A DNA stretch of 64,000 bases from Botryosphaeria dothidea (GCA_011503125.2 WWBZ02000007.1:1426001-1490000); one strand, 5' to 3'; numbered from the stretch's first letter, positions 22,277 through 33,303 are shown. The notes: generated from the letters alone by a model not told the origin. Numbers and translations: made by a program.

Positions 22277-23676
22277 ATGGACGTCGAGCTGGACCGACGC
22301 CTGACGCAGAATTTCAGCCACTCACCCTCGGCCCAGGGGAGACCTCTGTTCATCTTCAATATCATTTCTCTCATCGTCATATGGTTTTCGGTATTTCTGC
22401 GCGCGTACGTGCGCTCACGCGTTCTTAAATCATGGGGCCCAGATGACTACCTCATGATCGCTACCTTGGTGGGTACATGGCCGAATCGGACTTTACGGTT
22501 GATACTGATTTAATGTTAGCTTTGCTTTTCGTGGATGTCCGGTGGCATGCTGGCTATCGTGTACTGCGGGTTCGGAAAGCATATGACCACAATACCCCCG
22601 GACTGGCTGATAGAAGGGTTTAAGGTAAGATCAGGATTCAATGAGTGGCCTTGAAGAATATATTTGACAGACGACTGATATTGTATGTTGTAAAGGGCTA
22701 CTTACTTGCTCAACTCGGATACATCATGACGGTGCTCTTCATGAAGTTGTCGGTAGCAACCTTCTACCTCCGAATCACGGTCCTCAGGTGGCAGGTTTGG
22801 ACGGTTTACGTATTGATGGGGATCAACATCATCTACACAATTGGTTACTTCATCATGATCCTCAACCAGTGTACCCCCGTCTCCTATTTGTGGACGCAAT
22901 TGGCGGGCGCAAAGGGACACTGTCTGCCCGACAGGGTGATTCTGGGGACCAGCTACACGCACAACACCCTCTCGATTCTGTCGGATTGGATACTGGCGAC
23001 AATGCCACTTTTCATGCTGAAAGACTCCAAGTTGAATCGGCGGACGAAGGTGATCGTACTGTTCCTGTTGGGGCTCGGATACTTGTGAGTGGACATTGAG
23101 GTCGCGAAAATGTTCTACTGACGAAAAGCAGTGCCAGCGTTTCTTCCATCGTGCGAATGCATTCACTCCCTAGTCTGAACAAATCCGATGATTACACATG
23201 TGAGTCGATATTGCTCTGCGGGAGCGGCCGGACACGTGTGTTGGAGACTAATGAGCGGTAAAGACACTGTAATTCCGATTGCGTTCTGGTCTGCGGTCGA
23301 GGCTGCAGTGGGGATCCTAGCGGCGAATCTTGCCACCTATCGTCCGTTGTTCTCGTCTCTGGTCGACACGGTGACAGGGTCGGGCAGCGGGTCTGGTGGG
23401 CGGTACAGCTCACGCTTCGCAGCGTGGTCCCTGGGACGGAGAGGCCGCGAGCACGGATACATCATGAGCGGCCATGGGCACGATCTCAAGTCGCTGAAGA
23501 CGGAGGCCAGCACGGAGCCACAGACGACAAACACCGTCTCGGCCGGACTAGAGTTCCCTGGCGTGCGGGGCACAAGCGACGAAGAGCTGGGCATCCTCAA
23601 GCAGACAGAGGTCGACGTGACCGTCCACGAGCAGCGACGATCACGAAGCCGGAAAGCGTCGAGGAGCCGCGGATGA
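22277..23676 (+). CDS. PTH11/rhodopsin-like integral membrane protein
   Basis: Five exons (22277-22468, 22520-22624, 22696-23084, 23132-23199, 23264-23676) join to 388 residues. Seven membrane segments are predicted. Fungal rhodopsin-domain landmarks are RAYVRSRVLKSWGPDDYLM after segment 1, MKLSVATFYLRI, the NQCTPVSYLW and GHCLPDR loops with conserved Cys, and AFWSAVEAAVGILAANLATYRPLF at segment 7. A Ser/Arg-rich cytoplasmic tail of about 100 residues follows. The family includes PTH11-type receptors of Magnaporthe, but this protein lacks the N-terminal CFEM domain, and most members have no known ligand. The intron 4 acceptor (TAAAG) was chosen because a CTAAT branch site precedes it and it alone keeps frame. 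Plasma membrane location inferred. Confidence 0.82.
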
Positions 23677-24758
23677 CAGGGCCGGCAGGCGTCAATAGAA
23701 GGGTGGCTATTTTCCGTGCAATCAGCAGCATCGTCGGGGTGCTGACAGCGGCGGGCGAGCCCCTACCCGTGTATATGCAGTTAGCTGGGGGACTAGAGGG
23801 GCGATGCCCATACAATATTACGGAGAAATTCTTCTGGCGAGCGTTTCACGTTGATGGAGAGAGGAAGGTGCATGGCCAGCTTCGGGGCCCTAGCTTCATC
23901 TCCTTCGGCTGTGGGCCCCGCATTCGGCACGCCACACGCCTCCCTGGCCCGACACGAGATTGAAACCACCACCACTTCACCCCCTCTCTCACCATCACCG
24001 CTCCGCTCCGCTCGGAAAAAATCCGCTCAGCTTTTTCCGAACCGCCCAAGCCCGTTCCATGCCCCCGCCCGTCCGGCAATTGCCCGTTGCAGTGTTTCGT
24101 CAGGCGGGCACTAATTCCACTTCAGGCACCCTCTCCGCTGTCAATGCCGCCCACGCGGTGCCTGGAAACAATCTGCATCCTCCTGCGTTTGACCAAGATG
24201 CCTCCACATGCCAAGCGCATCACCAGGCCAAGCTTCTCTTGTGAAGCTTGACAGCGCTGGAGATGCCGTTTTCCGTCTCCTGGGGAACTTCTGTGCCGAG
24301 AACCATGCATCATTGTTTCCTGTACATCGCGTGGTGTCACTTCGGCGCCTCTAACCCGCCACACGGGTGTTCGCCATTCATGCCATGTGTCAGTCTGGTG
24401 CCGCCGCCATCCTCCGGGAGTCCTAGGCCCGGCTCCCATCTCGCTAAGAGTGGTGGAAACACAGTCAAGCTTAGAAACAAGCTGCCGCCCAGCTGCCCAA
24501 TGCGTCCCCCACCCCGGTGCAGATCCAATCTTATCCCTCTAGGCCTTTGTATCACGGAACGAGCACGGCGACAGCCTTCTGGCCTGAGAGGCGGGAAGCG
24601 CCAGAACTCAGGCCAGACGTGCCGGTATATAAGACCATCACCAAGATGCCCAGAAGTCTTGTTTCTTCCCCATCATCACATTCATTCCTTCACTTCCTAC
24701 GCTCTACAGCATCCTCTCTTTCCAATCCTTCATTCGTTGAACGAACCAATCTTTCAAA
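23677..24758. other. Intergenic; polygalacturonase promoter
   Basis: No gene supported. TATATAA at 24626-24632 is about 130 bp before the polygalacturonase ATG. C-rich stretches such as CCCCACCCCGG near 24507 could bind a CreA-type repressor, which commonly controls pectinase genes; this is inference. Confidence 0.45.
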
Positions 24759-26033
24759 ATGGTCAAGGCCTCCACTCTCCTCCTCGGCGCCGGCGCCGCC
24801 CTCGCTGCCGCCGCCCCCACTGAGCTCGCTGAGCGGGCCTCGTGCACCTTCACCGATGCCGCCTCTGCCATCAAGGGCAAGAGCTCCTGCACCAGCATCG
24901 TCCTGAACAACATCGCCGTCCCTGCCGGTACTACTCTGGATCTCACCAGCCTGAAGGACGGCACCACCGTCACCTTCCAGGGCACCACCTCCTTCGGCTA
25001 CAAGGAGTGGAGCGGTCCCCTCATCAGCGTCTCTGGCAGCAACATCAAAGTTGTCGGTGCTTCTGGCCATGTCATTGATGGCAACGGCGCCAAGTGGTGG
25101 GACGGCAAGGGCTCCAACGGCGGCAAGACCAAGCCCAAGTTCTTCTATGCCCACAGCCTCAAGGGCACGTCCAGCATCAAGGGCCTGAACGTCAAGAACA
25201 CCCCCGTCCAGGGCTTCAGCATCAACAGCTCATCTGGGTTGACTTTGGACTCTATCACCATCGACAACTCCGCGGGTGACGTCACGAATGGTGGCCACAA
25301 CACGGATGCTTTCGGTAAGCAGCAAACTATCTAATCATGATGCGCAACGCTAACAGCCGAACGGATGTGGGATCGAGCACGGGAATCACAATCTCTAACT
25401 CTGTCGTGAAGAATCAGGATGACTGCCTTGCTGTCAACTCTGGTAAGTTTTCATCCACCAACAGACACATCATTTCAGAACAACGGCTGACGCGAAGTAA
25501 GGCGAAAATATTGTCTTTTCTGGCAATACTTGTTCAGGCGGTCATGGTATTTCAATCGGCTCCGTCGGTGGCCGTTCTGACAACACAGTGAAGAACGTGA
25601 AAGTGTCGAACTGTTCGATCAAAGATTCCGATAACGGTATCCGCATCAAGACCGTCTCTGGCGCCACTGGCTCCGTCTCGGGTGTGAGCTACAGCGGTAT
25701 CACTCTCTCCAACATCGCCAAGTACGGTATCGTCATTGAGCAGGACTACGAGAACGGCTCCCCCACTGGCACTCCTACCACGGGTGTTCCGATCACGGAT
25801 CTGACTATCTCAAACGCAAGTTTACCATTTTCTTTATTCCAGAGGAAATTCAAAGCTAACATCAATGCTTTATACAGGTCAAGGGCAGCGTCGCTTCCAA
25901 GGCCACTGACGTCTACATCCTCTGCGGTAAGGGCAGCTGCTCCAACTGGAAGTGGTCTGGTGTCTCGATCACTGGCGGTCAGAAGAGCTCCAAGTGCTCC
26001 AACATCCCCAGCGGATCTGGCGCTTCTTGCTAG
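24759..26033 (+). CDS. GH28 endopolygalacturonase, intron 1 splice site abnormal
   Basis: Four exons (24759-25314, 25365-25442, 25502-25815, 25878-26033) give 367 residues, normal for the family. A signal peptide (about 1-19) and short pro-segment precede the mature start near ASC. The right-handed beta-helix carries all catalytic signatures: [25 protein letters not shown] and RIK. The enzyme hydrolyses alpha-1,4-galacturonan in pectin and is secreted. Intron 3 is GC-AG (GCAAGT donor). Intron 1 is problematic. To keep frame and the conserved D-V/I-GSSTG it must end at 25364, where the sequence reads CGG instead of CAG. The AG at 25355-25356 shifts the frame and meets a stop within about 15 codons. 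So the gene may be damaged, or one base is wrong in the assembly. Confidence 0.88.
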
Positions 26034-26774
26034 ATGCTTTCTCCTGTCAATGGAACAATGAAAAACCTCGCTTGAGTGTGGGGTTGGTGACCGATGGGTA
26101 GTTTTGGGAGTTGAGCTGGAAATTTTGATCATTCTGTATATACTGCACTTTTTACCTCGCTTCTAATTCAGAGCGCTTTTGCTGCTTGCAGCGCATTATC
26201 ACACATATATCCTCCTGCATTGTGAAGTAAATATTTGACGAGCCCCTATTCCACCACCATGCCCACCAACCGGGGAAACCCTCCTGCGCCGCATCAACCC
26301 ACTACACCAGAACCCCACCACCCACAATCCGCAAATTCCCGTTCCATTCCACAACTGACGCGCCGAACGCCACAAAGTATCATGCGCGAGCACGTTCACA
26401 TCAATGCGAAACTTCCGGGCCGTCCCATCATCAACCACAAAAAAAACTCAAAATAAAAAACGAAATGCCGCCTTGCCAGCCGCTTGATCCGGCGAACCTT
26501 CTCGTGAATACGAAAGGGCCGAAAGGGCCAAAAGGTCCGACTAAATTTAGGCATGTCCCGCGTGCGCGAAATCAAGCATCTGTGACAAGCTTTCTCGTTT
26601 CGGCGTCGATCAAACACGGAGCTCTGGTTTCTTAAGGGGGTGGCGCGCATCATCTTTGCAGGGGACTATAGGAAGGGGCAGCTGTGCCGAATTCCAGATA
26701 TTTTTTGCCGTAATTCCGCGTATCAATGCTTCGACGGTCGGAGTTTTGTGGAATGTTGTGAGCTCGAGGGCATC
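26034..26774. other. Intergenic, AT-variable
   Basis: No gene supported. Contains a short A-rich run (near 26440-26460). At 26731-26744 there is a fragment resembling the arm of the hairpin element at 28759-28846 (AATGCTTCGAC), which may be a degraded copy. Confidence 0.35.
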
Positions 26775-26824
26775 GCCGAATGAGGCAGGTAAGTGGATGG
26801 GAGAAGTGTTTGCCGGTGCCCCTC
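26775..26824 (+). repeat. 50-bp dispersed direct repeat, copy A
   Basis: Begins GCCGAATGAGGCAGGT and ends TTGCCGGTGCCCCTC. It matches copy B at 28876-28925 at 44 of 50 positions, same orientation, about 2.1 kb apart. The broken zinc-finger gene lies between the copies. Sequence just upstream is also related in both copies. Confidence 0.75.
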
Positions 26825-26868
26825 ATGCACGGCCTGCTCGCTCTTCTTTGGCAGAGCACATGGACTTC

Positions 26869-26904
26869 GCTGCACGAACTGCAAACGCTGCACGAACTGC
26901 AAAC
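26869..26904 (+). repeat. Two perfect tandem copies of an 18-bp unit
   Basis: GCTGCACGAACTGCAAAC occurs twice back to back (26869-26886, 26887-26904). 18 bp is a multiple of three, but no gene is established here. Confidence 0.85.
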
Positions 26905-27458
26905 GAGACTGGCTACGGGTTCCAATGCTTCCCCTTTCCCAGCAGTGGATACTTGGAGTAATGGTGCACGCCATGCTTCAATTACCAGGAACGATACAGG
27001 ATGCTGCGTACAGCGTAGGTGTAGTTTCCTATTACGAACACAGTCATGAGCTACACCTGCCAACATGGGCAACGCCGCTCGCTCAGCTCATACTCTTATT
27101 GATCGCAGCCCTTCCTTCTCTTCTTCCTCATCGTCGTCCTCATCCTCTCTCTCAGTTTCACACTCGTTTCCTTCTACTCTCGCTGCATGCCGTGTCAACT
27201 TTAGCCATAGCGAGAAAAAGTCAGGCTCATGATCGCGCAACGACTTGGATAACAAGACAACCAAGACGTCGACGGCAAGATATACCACCGCCATGGTCTG
27301 TAGAGACATCCTCGGCGGCATCGTATTCGCAGAAATCCACTCCCTCCACTCGGGCACCGCCACGGTCTTCAGAGATATCCCCGGCGGCACCGTCTCCCAA
27401 GGACTCGACTATCTCGGCGGCATCGTATTCGCAGGAGTCCAAGTTTGTGGATTGCATC

Positions 27459-28658
27459 ATGCATTGCGTCCCCTACCCGGCCCAACTCTTGCTCGGATCT
27501 CGCACGTATACGGTCGCGGAAATCGCCAGCCTGCTAAGCGTTGATGTCGTTGCCGGAGGAATCTACGTCAGTGCCGTCCAAGGCATCCAGAAGAGTACGT
27601 TTTCCATCAAGCAGGACGTTTCCGATGGCCTATACACCGGCCAGGCGGATTGTTTTGGCACAAGATGGTACAACTACCAAGGTGTCCTGCTCAGAGGATG
27701 CAAGGGTGATAAAAAGCGTGCCCACATGAATGCGGCGAGCTCGCCACCTGATACTACCGTGGATCTCCGAGCCGTGGTGGTCCTTTCGGCAAGTGTCCGC
27801 GCTAGCAGGTCGTCTCAGTATGAGCTGCGATGCTCCCACTGCAGTGTTGCAAGATACGAAAACGGTTACGGATTTCGTTACTCTCCGCTCGGCAATAGTG
27901 CCTACTCGAGCTATTGGTGTACCCCTTGTTACGGCTACTGGGAGCGATGGAGGATTCCACGACCGGCGACCTTGATCCGCAAGCTCAACACACCGAAGCC
28001 TGCATATTGCCGGATGTGTGGCGTACTAACAGATGAAGTTCGGGAATGGTCCTGGATAGACGGACTCATGTAGGCAACATCTCCATTGGTTTTCTCTGGC
28101 GACAGGACGGAGGAAGGCTCGTGGTCCAAAGTCAGCAACCCAATGTCCCATGTGTAGTCGGCCACCGAAAGTCAAAAGCAATCCGTGGGTCGGAGACGAC
28201 GAGTACGACTGGATGTGCAATGCCTGTTACCAAGCCAAGCGCATGGCAGCGAGAAGGATTCCGTCCAAGGCATTAGGGGAATGGGAAGGGAAGAAAGAGA
28301 CTCCAAAGGGGGACAAGTGTCGCCGCTGCCGGATGCCAGCAAAGAAGGTTAAGAGATGGTATTGGTTGCAAGATACTCATGGTGGTGTAAAATTTGCCAC
28401 CACCACATGAGTAAGGCATATCCCCGTCGCAAGCCGAAGCGGACATGGCTGCAGATTACCAAGCCCTCGAAATGTCCAGTCTGCAAGAAGGGTGCAGGAT
28501 CATTTAAGCAATGGCGCTGGATGGTGGAGGAGAAGCGGTGGGTGTGCGAGAGCTGCGCTAACAAGGATAAAAATCGCAAACCTTTCAAGCCGAAGGACAC
28601 GACAGCTTGGCGACTTCGCCGTGCGCCCGCCCAGGGCATAGTCGCTCGAGTTGCTTGA
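27459..28658 (+). pseudogene. Tandem CxxC zinc-finger protein, two +1 frameshifts
   Basis: Not a family I can name. Across three segments in two frames runs a protein with five similar treble-clef-like fingers of roughly 40-55 residues: (1) RCSHC..YWCTPC, (2) YCRMC..SCRQH, (3) QCPMC..WMCNAC, (4) KCRRC..WWCKIC, (5) KCPVC..WVCESC. Most share W-x-W before the second CxxC and a basic stretch after it, loosely like GATA fingers. The frame breaks by one extra base near 28062-28071 (after WSWIDG) and again near 28373-28381 (after WYWLQD). Both breaks lie between the halves of a finger, and no plausible intron repairs them. The part before 27820 has no recognisable domain and its start (27459) is a guess. 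It could bind DNA, RNA or protein. Pseudogene is the simplest reading; assembly error is the alternative. Confidence 0.55.
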
Positions 28659-28758
28659 TAATGAAAATGCATTAAGAAAAAAAAAGGGTTTCTCATTGAT
28701 GTGCCGGTGTCGCCGTAGTGATCTGGGCTTATGGAACACTAGGGAAAAAGGCTCCTGC

Positions 28759-28846
28759 CATGGGGAGTGGAAGCATTCATCCGGACGTGAATGTTATTTT
28801 TTTTTCTTAAACATTTATGTCCGGACGAATGCTTCGACTCCCCATG
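28759..28846. repeat. MITE-like hairpin element, copy 1
   Basis: 37-bp inverted arms (28759-28795 and 28810-28846) match at 33 of 37 positions around a 14-nt T-rich loop. The outer arm, beginning TGGGGAGTGGAAGCATTC, recurs in both arms of copy 2 at 46527-46609. No coding capacity. Short non-autonomous DNA transposon is the likeliest identity. Confidence 0.75.
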
Positions 28847-28875
28847 AAGTTGTGTTTCTGTAAGTCCGAGAGCAT

Positions 28876-28925
28876 GCCGAATGAGGCAGGTGGGTGGATT
28901 GGGGAAATGGTTGCCGGTGCCCCTC
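28876..28925 (+). repeat. 50-bp dispersed direct repeat, copy B
   Basis: 44/50 identical to copy A (26775-26824). It starts 30 bp after hairpin copy 1 and 175 bp before the short-chain dehydrogenase ATG. 28659-29100 holds no gene. Confidence 0.75.
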
Positions 28926-29100
28926 GTTTTTGGCAGCGGGCAGTGCGCCCGCATTCCGTCGGCGCGTCCGACAGCGACAGGGATATTGCGGGTGCAACGC
29001 CGACCACCAGGCATCGCGCGGGGTATGAGGATGGCTTTGGGAGGCCGTCGTTCTCTCTCGAGCACCTTCCTGTTTGTCTGCCCTTGTGCTGAAGAGAAGA

Positions 29101-30614
29101 ATGGCTGCTACAATTGGAAATTTGTTTGACGTCAAGGGCCGCATTGCCCTCGTCACAGGCGGGAGTAATGGAATAGGATTGATGATTGCGAAGGTGTGTA
29201 AACTCATTTCTGGCATCTCTTTCTTTTTTCTCAACTTGCAGTTTCCATTATCGTTTCGCGTCTATCAAGATTATGTTGTGTTTCCTATTGTTCTACCCAT
29301 CGTTTCGCTCACAGTCTATTCCCACAATTCGCCACATCCTTGTCTGAGCACCCAAAAAAGAAAGGGACCAGCCGCGTCAGAGTCCTCTAAGGTGTACTTC
29401 GAAGTGTTTCAACCATAAGACAAACATACATTGGGAGTTGAAATATTCGTCTGGATAGAAGCGTCCTTCCAAACTATATAACGTTCACACGCGAACGAGT
29501 CTTAACACTCCGCGGTCATGGCATACTGCAGCTTTGAGAACAACTAAGATCAACACCAAAATCATTCAGCGACTACACCTACTGATATCCCTCCCCATAG
29601 GGCCTCGTCACCAATGGCGCCCGCGTAATCATCACCGCCCTCCCCACCGACCCCATCGACAGCGCCGTCTCCGAACTCAACGCCCTCGGCGGCCCCAGCG
29701 GCGGAACGGCCGAAGGGTAGTCACCCCTCCTCATCCCTCCCCCCTTCCATCCACCCCCAGCTAAACCCCTCCCTAGCTTCCCCTCCGACCTCTCCACCAA
29801 ACCCGCCATCGCCGCGCTGGCAGCCCACCTGACCGCCACGCTCGCCCTCCCGCACCTCGACATCCTCGTCTCCAACGCCGGCATCCGCCGCGACGCGCGC
29901 CAGCCCTGCGACGTGCTGGCGGCCGACCTGCCCACGCTGCAGGCCAGCCTGTGGTCGCACGCGCACGCGGACTGGGCCGCCACGTTCGCCGTCAACACGA
30001 CCGCGCACTACTTCCTCGTCGTGGCGCTGGCGCAGCTGCTGGCGGCGGGGGCGACGCGGGAGGTCGAGGGGGGGTTGAAGGGGAGCGACGTGGGGTGCGG
30101 GTGCGTGGTAATTACGAGTAGCTGCGCGAGCATGCACAACTGCACGAATGTCGATCTGACGAGCTATGCCGCGAGCAAGGCGGCGACGGACCATTTGGTG
30201 GCGATACTGGCGGCCAAGTTTGCGAGGTGGTATGTGAGGGTCAATGGGATTAATCCGGGGTGTGAGTTTCTCCGTTTCTCCGTTTCTCTCGTTGAAGACG
30301 AACTCTTGCGGCTTGCGGATTGGTTGAGGAGACCGCTGACGTGTGTGCGTAGTCGTTCCGAGCAATATGAACCCGGTGGGTGCCGAGGGGAACATGTTTG
30401 CGAACTTGTTCGATAAGGTGCCGGCGAAGAGGGCTGGGAAACTGGAGGATATCTCTGGGACGGTTCTCTATCTTTGCAGTCAAGCCGGAGTGAGTGAATT
30501 TTTTCCTTCGTATCGTTTTTCAACACGCTGATCATATGTCCGCAGGCATACGTGGATGGACGCTGTCTCTGTGTCGATGGCGGGAGAGTCTTGGTTGCCA
30601 ATGGACAGGAATAA
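29101..30614 (+). CDS. Short-chain dehydrogenase/reductase (SDR)
   Basis: Five exons (29101-29193, 29601-29716, 29777-30261, 30353-30489, 30546-30614) give 299 residues. Rossmann cofactor site TGGSNGIG near residue 20, VSNAGI for the NAG motif, the catalytic Ser in VVITSSCAS, and SYAASKAA for the YxxxK motif. A C-terminal GLEDISG-like segment KLEDISGTVLYLCSQAG and VDGGRVL close the fold, as in classical SDRs. It is a NAD(P)H-dependent oxidoreductase with unknown substrate. The first intron is 407 nt, much longer than any other in the window. It runs from GTGTGT at 29194 to CATAG at 29600, and without it the glycine-rich motif would not reach the next strand (GARVIITA). The third exon is GC-rich. 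Confidence 0.88.
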
Positions 30615-30777
30615 ATCAATGAGTTTATGGAAGGGGTGATGAAGACATTATTGATATATGCTCGAAACAAAGTTCGAGTGCTAAGGGGTATATTCAGCTA
30701 CAAAGGCTAGATTCCCAAACTCCAAGTCTATCATCTGCGCATCCAAAAGAACGTAAAACATCATTACCATTGACTCA

Positions 30778-32258
30778 TTAAGTACGTCCTGCGATTCCAT
30801 TGACAGCAAGTGCCAATGCCGCAACCTCAGTAGAAGGGCTTGCAGCGTCTTGGTCAAAGGTTCCGAACAGGTCCATATACAACACATTCGGATAGCTTGA
30901 CGAGGTGAAGTTACCGAAAGTCTCAAAGAGTGGCTGATACGCAGTACCCGCGAGCTCAAGGATGGAGTTCATGTCGCCAGGGATAGGAATGCTACCCCAG
31001 ATGGCATCAACGACACTCTCCGTCAAGGTCCAAGACAAGAGGAAGAATTCATCGTCTGGCGTCTTGCGGTTGTCGACAAGTTTGGTGAGCTGATCAGACG
31101 ACATATCATTCAACTCGTCTGTGTTGGAATACACGTTGTAGAAGGGAAAGTTGGGGGAATTTGCGACTATGCCCTTGGCAAAGTAGTCACCCAAAGTAAT
31201 ACCACTCGGAAGCTCGGCTACAACAAGTACGCTAGGGCCATCTCCGATGAATTGGTTAAGCGTACGTTGAGAGATGTCTTCTGAAGTAGAGACTCCGGTG
31301 GTGTTGAACCGATTGTTCAGGCTAAGAAGTTGATCGAACAAGTGGTTCCACTGGGCTTGGGACAAGTCGGCGTAATCATTGTCCGTGTCCATGGTATGTG
31401 AGATATCGAGGATGATGAGCTCATCATACTGGGCAGTAAACGAGTTGATGTTGTTGACGATGTCGCTCAGCGATTGTCCGTTTGCTCCTTGCCATCCGAC
31501 AATGCCAGTGTCGGAATAATGGCCTGCGTAGAACTTGCCGGAGCTGATTACCGGTCTGATGTCGAACCAGCGGGACCCGGCGGCCAATTGTTCAGCGATA
31601 TTAAATTTCTGGGTCAAGGTATTGGTATCCCTGACAAGGCCGGTATGGGCGTTGAACTCGCTCATACCTGCATCGTGCGAGCCGGGAACGCAAATGTGAC
31701 GAAGCTTACGATCACCGAGGATCCCAAGGTTTTGATGCATCCAATCGACGGAGGGGTTGTTTGAGGTAAAGGCATCCTGCTCGCCACCGACGACGAGGTT
31801 GACAGCATGGTTATGGTTCCATCCCAGGCTGATGGTGCTCCCAACGGCATTATTCTGAGTCTCAACAGCAGTCAAGTAGACCTCGAGGTTGAAACCGTCG
31901 GTGTTTCTGGCCTGGACTTGGAAAGTGGCTGAGGTGCCGTCCATGGAATACACAGCCTCGCCACCGTCGTCGCCCTGATCTTTACCGGGATCTTGGTCCC
32001 ATTCAACGTAGACTGGAACAGAGGCGCCTGAAGAGGGTAAGCGGATGGTTGTGGGCACGTGACAGGGGTGGTAAACACCAGAAGCAATGGTGGTGGGGAA
32101 GGTCCAGGCCTTCATCTGGTAGAAGCTCTGACTGCTGAGAGTCCATGGGTAGGGAGTCCCATTTATTAAGTCAATAAGTCCGCCTGGCGACAGTTAGTGT
32201 TGGAGAGGTGGGACGGGATTAGGGGCAGAGACGGAAGGTGTAACATACCCTCGCCCAT
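30778..32258 (-). CDS. PI-PLC X-domain-like phosphodiesterase
   Basis: Two exons (32258-32249, 32183-30778) give 471 residues. The first exon is only 10 nt (ATGGGCGAGG); an in-frame TAG precedes it, which fixes the start. An N-terminal beta-rich part (about 1-150) precedes the PLC-like barrel. The catalytic region shows ICVPGSHDAGMSEF with the first active-site His, then SRWFDIRPV and FYAGHYSDTG with the second His. Fungal proteins of this family resemble bacterial PI-PLC but lack the eukaryotic regulatory domains. Their substrate may be phosphoinositides or GPI, though many are uncharacterised. No signal peptide is evident. Convergent with the SDR gene; only 163 bp separate their stops. Confidence 0.85.
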
Positions 32259-33303
32259 GATTGATAAAACGACAGACTGCTGCTATTGGGAAGAAGAAGA
32301 AGAAGAAGAATTACCCTCGGCAGGACTAGGAATTAGCGACTGCGAATTAAGCGGTGATGCATTCTGCAGGAGGGGGCAAGGCACGACTTTATGTGGTTTG
32401 AGCGCATGGTAGTGAGTGAGCTCGTGAACTGGTTTCGGAACAGCCCCGCTGGCTCCAACCAGCTTGTGCATGTTGCCTGAGCTCAGCAGCAGGCAAAGTT
32501 GAGCGGTTGGGTAGGCACAGGGACCAATCAGGCGGGGCACATGCGGCCTCGGGATTGGAACAGGCACTTAGACCAGCTGCTATAGAGAAGGTGGTAAGAG
32601 AGCGGCCAATAGGCGGGTAGGCGGCAAGGCCGGCGGGAGCATTGATCTGCATCAGCAGGCGCTGCATTTCGGCGCGACGGCTGGGGCTGCCAGGCCCGAG
32701 AAGAAAAGGTGAGCGGGCGGCAGGCATGATTGGGCGGCGCGCACCCGCTGCTCGAACATACGAACAAGCCACCATGCCCGCTTTGAGGCGCAGGGAGAGA
32801 CAGGACACCGCCGCCCACGTGGGGCTGCCAGCGCGTGCTGCCTGACCGCTTGCAGGTGCAGCTGTTCAGGTGTCGAGGCAGCCTGACACCATGCTCGTAT
32901 GCGGCTCGGGCCTGCTTTAGGTTGATGACGCCCGTGGCTAGGGGCTCCTAGCCCGCCGCCGCCCGCCCAGGGACCGCCCGCCAACGCCACAACGCGTGCA
33001 ACAACAACCAGCAATCCCTCCCGCTCTCGTCCACCACCGCATCCAACCATTGCTACCGCCCGCCCTTCCCTGCGCCTGCGCTTCGCCGCGTTCGCCACTA
33101 GGGCTTCGGCCCGCCAGTCTCAAGCGTGACTGCGCTCCGTTCCCGCGTCCGCCTGCTCCCCCGGTATCGCTCCGCGACGCGTCGCCAGCCTCCCGCTTTG
33201 CTTTTGCGACACGCCGCCTCACGCGACAGCGCCGCCCACATTGCACCTTGCCTTCTTTTCGCGTCGCCTCTGCTACACGGCATTGCCTGTGCATCTGTTC
33301 GCC
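32259..33303. other. Intergenic; GAA repeat and pyrimidine-rich leader
   Basis: A (GAA)n microsatellite lies at about 32290-32310 just upstream of the PLC-like start. 33000-33300 is C/T-rich and probably the 5' leader of the LRR gene. No gene supported. Confidence 0.45.

Noticed and set aside
26793..28073. 426-codon frame as an intact gene
   Set aside because: The first two-thirds lack any domain and contain tandem repeat sequence; only the fingers from about 27820 are convincing, and they continue in other frames.
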